Shown: positions 62,131 to 64,000 of the stretch, one piece after another
Layout of the letters: the number at the start of each line of letters is the position of its first letter
Position numbering within the stretch: position 1 is the stretch's first letter
NCBI RefSeq assembly: GCF_032854445.1
Contig: NC_088297.1
Location: 23,821,127 to 23,885,126 of the forward strand
DNA: 64,000 nt
From: Liolophura sinensis
Taxonomy: Eukaryota > Mollusca > Polyplacophora > Chitonida > Chitonidae
Direction: 5' to 3'
Notes under the pieces: model-generated
What the model was told of the DNA's origin: nothing
The model's input: the letters and a program-made list of their open reading frames with translations, nothing else
Databases searched by the model: none
Position numbers and translations under genes: made by a program

Positions 62131-64000
62131 ATTGGGAAGTTTGGATGACGCGTGCTATCGGCGAATCTGTCTGTCACCTACAAGTAATATTGTGAGAATG
62201 TGATGACAGATTTTATTGATTTATTATTATTTTTTTTTTTGATTTGTGTTTTACGCCGTACTCAAGAATATTTCACTTATACGACGGCAGCCAGCATTAT
62301 GGCTGTAGGAAACCGGGCAGAGCCCGGGAGGGAAACCCACGACCATCCACAGGTTGCTGGAAGACCTTCCCACGTACGGCCGGAGAGGAAGCCAGCATAA
62401 GCTGGTCTTGAACTCACAGCAAGCGCAATGGTGAGAGGTTTCTGAGTCACTACGCTGCGCTAGCGCGCTAAACGACTGAGCCATGGAGGGTGATGACAGA
62501 TGGGTGGGGAGAACCTGTCAGATACCTACATGTAGGATTGGGAAACCTTGATGACAGGTGTGAGGGAAAACCATATTAGACACCTTCAAGTAAGATGTGA
62601 TGACCGCTGTGAGCAGAGAGCTTGTCATACTCCTACAGGTATGATTGGGGAGCTGTGATGACGGATAGAAGAAGACGACCTGGCCGATACCTACAGGTAA
62701 GATTGGAAAGCTGTGAGGACGGGTGGTAGGGGAGAGAAACCGTCCGACAATACAGATAAGATAGAAAAGTTGTGATTACGCGTGGGAGAGGAGAGCTTGT
62801 CAGACACCTATATGTGGGAATGGGAATCTGTTAGACATCAGGTAAGTTTGGGAAGCTGTGATGACGGATAGAGAAGAGAATCTTTAAGACACCAACAGGT
62901 GAGATTGGGCAGGTGTAATGATGGGATGGATGGGAGAACCTGTCAGACACCTTTAAGTAAGAACGAGAAAGTGTAATGATTGATGGCAGGAGAGAACCTG
63001 CCAGACACCTACAGGTAAGACTGGAAAGTTGTGATGCCGGGTTGGAGAAAAGAACTTGCCACATACCTACACCTATGATTAGAGTGCTGTGCTGAGGGAT
63101 GGGAGGGGATAACCTGTCAAATACCTATAGGTAAAATTGGGAAAGTGTGATGACGAATGGCAGACGAGAACCCGTCAGAGACGTACAGGTAAGATTGGGA
63201 AGCTGTGATGACGGCTGGGAGGCGAGAATCTTTTAGACACCTACAGGTAAGATGGGAGGCTGTTATGTCGGATGGAAGGAGAAAACCTGTCAGATACCTA
63301 CAGGTAAGATTGGGAATCTGGGATGGCGGGTGGGAGAAGAGAACCTGTCAGACATCAGGTAAGATTGGAAAGCACTGATGACGAATGCGGGGAGAGGACC
63401 TTTCAGACACTTATAGGTGAGATTGGGAATCTGTGATGACGGGATACAGGGAAGAACATGTCAGACACCTTTAAGTAAGGATGAGAAACTGTGATGACGG
63501 GTGGGAGTGCAGAGCCTGATGGACACCTACACCTAAGATTGCAAACTCTGATAGCGTTTGGGAGGGAAGAACTTGTCAGACACCTACAGGTGAGGTTGGA
63601 AAGATGTTATGACGGATGGAAGGCGAGAACCTGTCAAACACCTACAGGTGAGGTTGGAAAGACGTGATGACGGATGAAAGACGAGAACCTGTCAGACATA
63701 TAAACGTAAGATTGGGAATCTGTGATGAGGGATGGGAGACGAGACCTTGTCTGATGCCTACAAGTAAGATTGGGAATCTGTGATTACGGATGAGAGGGGA
63801 AAATCTGTCACACACTTAGAGGTAAGATTTACTGGCAATTTGAGTAGCTGTGATGACCTGTGGAGGACGAAAATATATAAGACACGTAAAGATAAGATTG
63901 GGAAGCTGTGATGACGGGTGGGAAGAAAGAACCTGTTTGACACCTAAATGTAAAGTTGTTTGGTTGTGATGACGGGTGGGAAAAGAAAACCTGTTGGACC
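62100..64000 (+). repeat. EGF-exon-derived minisatellite carrying 5' splice sites
   Basis: A unit of about 55-60 bp: GCTGTGATGACGGGTGGGAG, GAGAGAACCTGTCAGACACC, TACAGGTAAGATTGGGAA. Roughly 30 degenerate copies continue to the window edge and a SINE interrupts the array. In frame the first part reads CDDGWExRTCQTPT, like the end of EGF exons 2 and 3. The following CAG|GTAAGA is a consensus donor, seen well preserved near 62693, 63015, 63186, 63299 and 63355, with GTGAG variants at 62894, 63586 and 63643. Confidence 0.88.
62212..62489 (-). mobile_element. SINE family A, full length, inserted in the donor array
   Basis: T-rich tail at left, then TTTTACGCCGTACTCAAGA and CGACGGCAGCCAGCATTAT. The head CGACTGAGCCATGGAGG is at right. 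Perfect 12-bp target duplications GTGATGACAGAT at 62200-62211 and 62490-62501, both part of an array unit. Confidence 0.97.

Overview
This window is animal nuclear DNA, most likely from a mollusc or a close lophotrochozoan relative. The evidence is indirect. Genes are split by GT-AG introns with signal-peptide first exons. About a dozen copies of tRNA-headed SINEs are present, and their tails and promoter boxes resemble repeats I associate with mollusc genomes. A non-LTR retrotransposon, a Penelope-like fragment and a Tc1-like relic add to this, along with very many tandem repeats. There are no bacterial operons, CRISPR arrays or rRNA genes, and I see no functional tRNA genes. The species assignment is inference.

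Three host genes can be assembled by hand from exons whose splice sites and reading phases agree. (1) On +, exons 10176-10475, 16688-16781 and 17244-17911 encode a 353-residue secreted protein: signal peptide, PAN/apple-like Cys-rich module, short EGF-like module, fibrinogen-related domain (FReD). This resembles soluble lectin-like recognition proteins. (2) On -, exons 41356-41437, 37007-37379 and 36383-36812 encode a 294-residue secreted protein of a widespread, poorly named family, probably a beta-propeller, that I recognise from bacteria by its NDSG, DWEDIAVGP and YIGDIGD motifs. (3) On +, exons 50701-50770, 54994-55119, 58627-58762 and about 60714-60860 form the 5' part of a secreted protein built from EGF-like modules on symmetric phase 1-1 exons. 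The third exon has an extra base. The gene probably continues past the right edge.

Layout: 0-5.6 kb holds an A-rich tract, a SINE relic, a 1.8 kb 20-bp minisatellite and a hairpin cluster. 5.6-9.8 kb is an almost intact CR1/Jockey-type LINE on the - strand with one frameshift. 10-18 kb is the PAN-EGF-FReD gene, whose 6.2 kb first intron is full of repeats. 18-36 kb is mainly repeats, including a 54-bp array with a 602-codon open frame and a 23-bp array cut by a SINE. 36.4-41.4 kb is the propeller-like gene, with a 2.4 kb fold-back element in its first intron. 41.4-50.6 kb carries a Penelope-like relic, a MITE and several SINEs. 50.7-64 kb is the EGF gene, whose introns hold minisatellites, a Tc1-like relic and several local duplications.

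The most unusual structure is the 62.0-64.0 kb array. Its roughly 55-60 bp unit looks like the 3' end of an EGF exon plus its 5' splice site, so splice donors are repeated many times. A degraded EGF exon lies just upstream and a SINE has inserted into the array. Other arrays also seem to have grown from identifiable seeds: a SINE segment at 15.3 kb, the inside of a SINE at 34.5 kb, and a 49-bp unit present singly at 24.8 kb and amplified at 52.5 kb.
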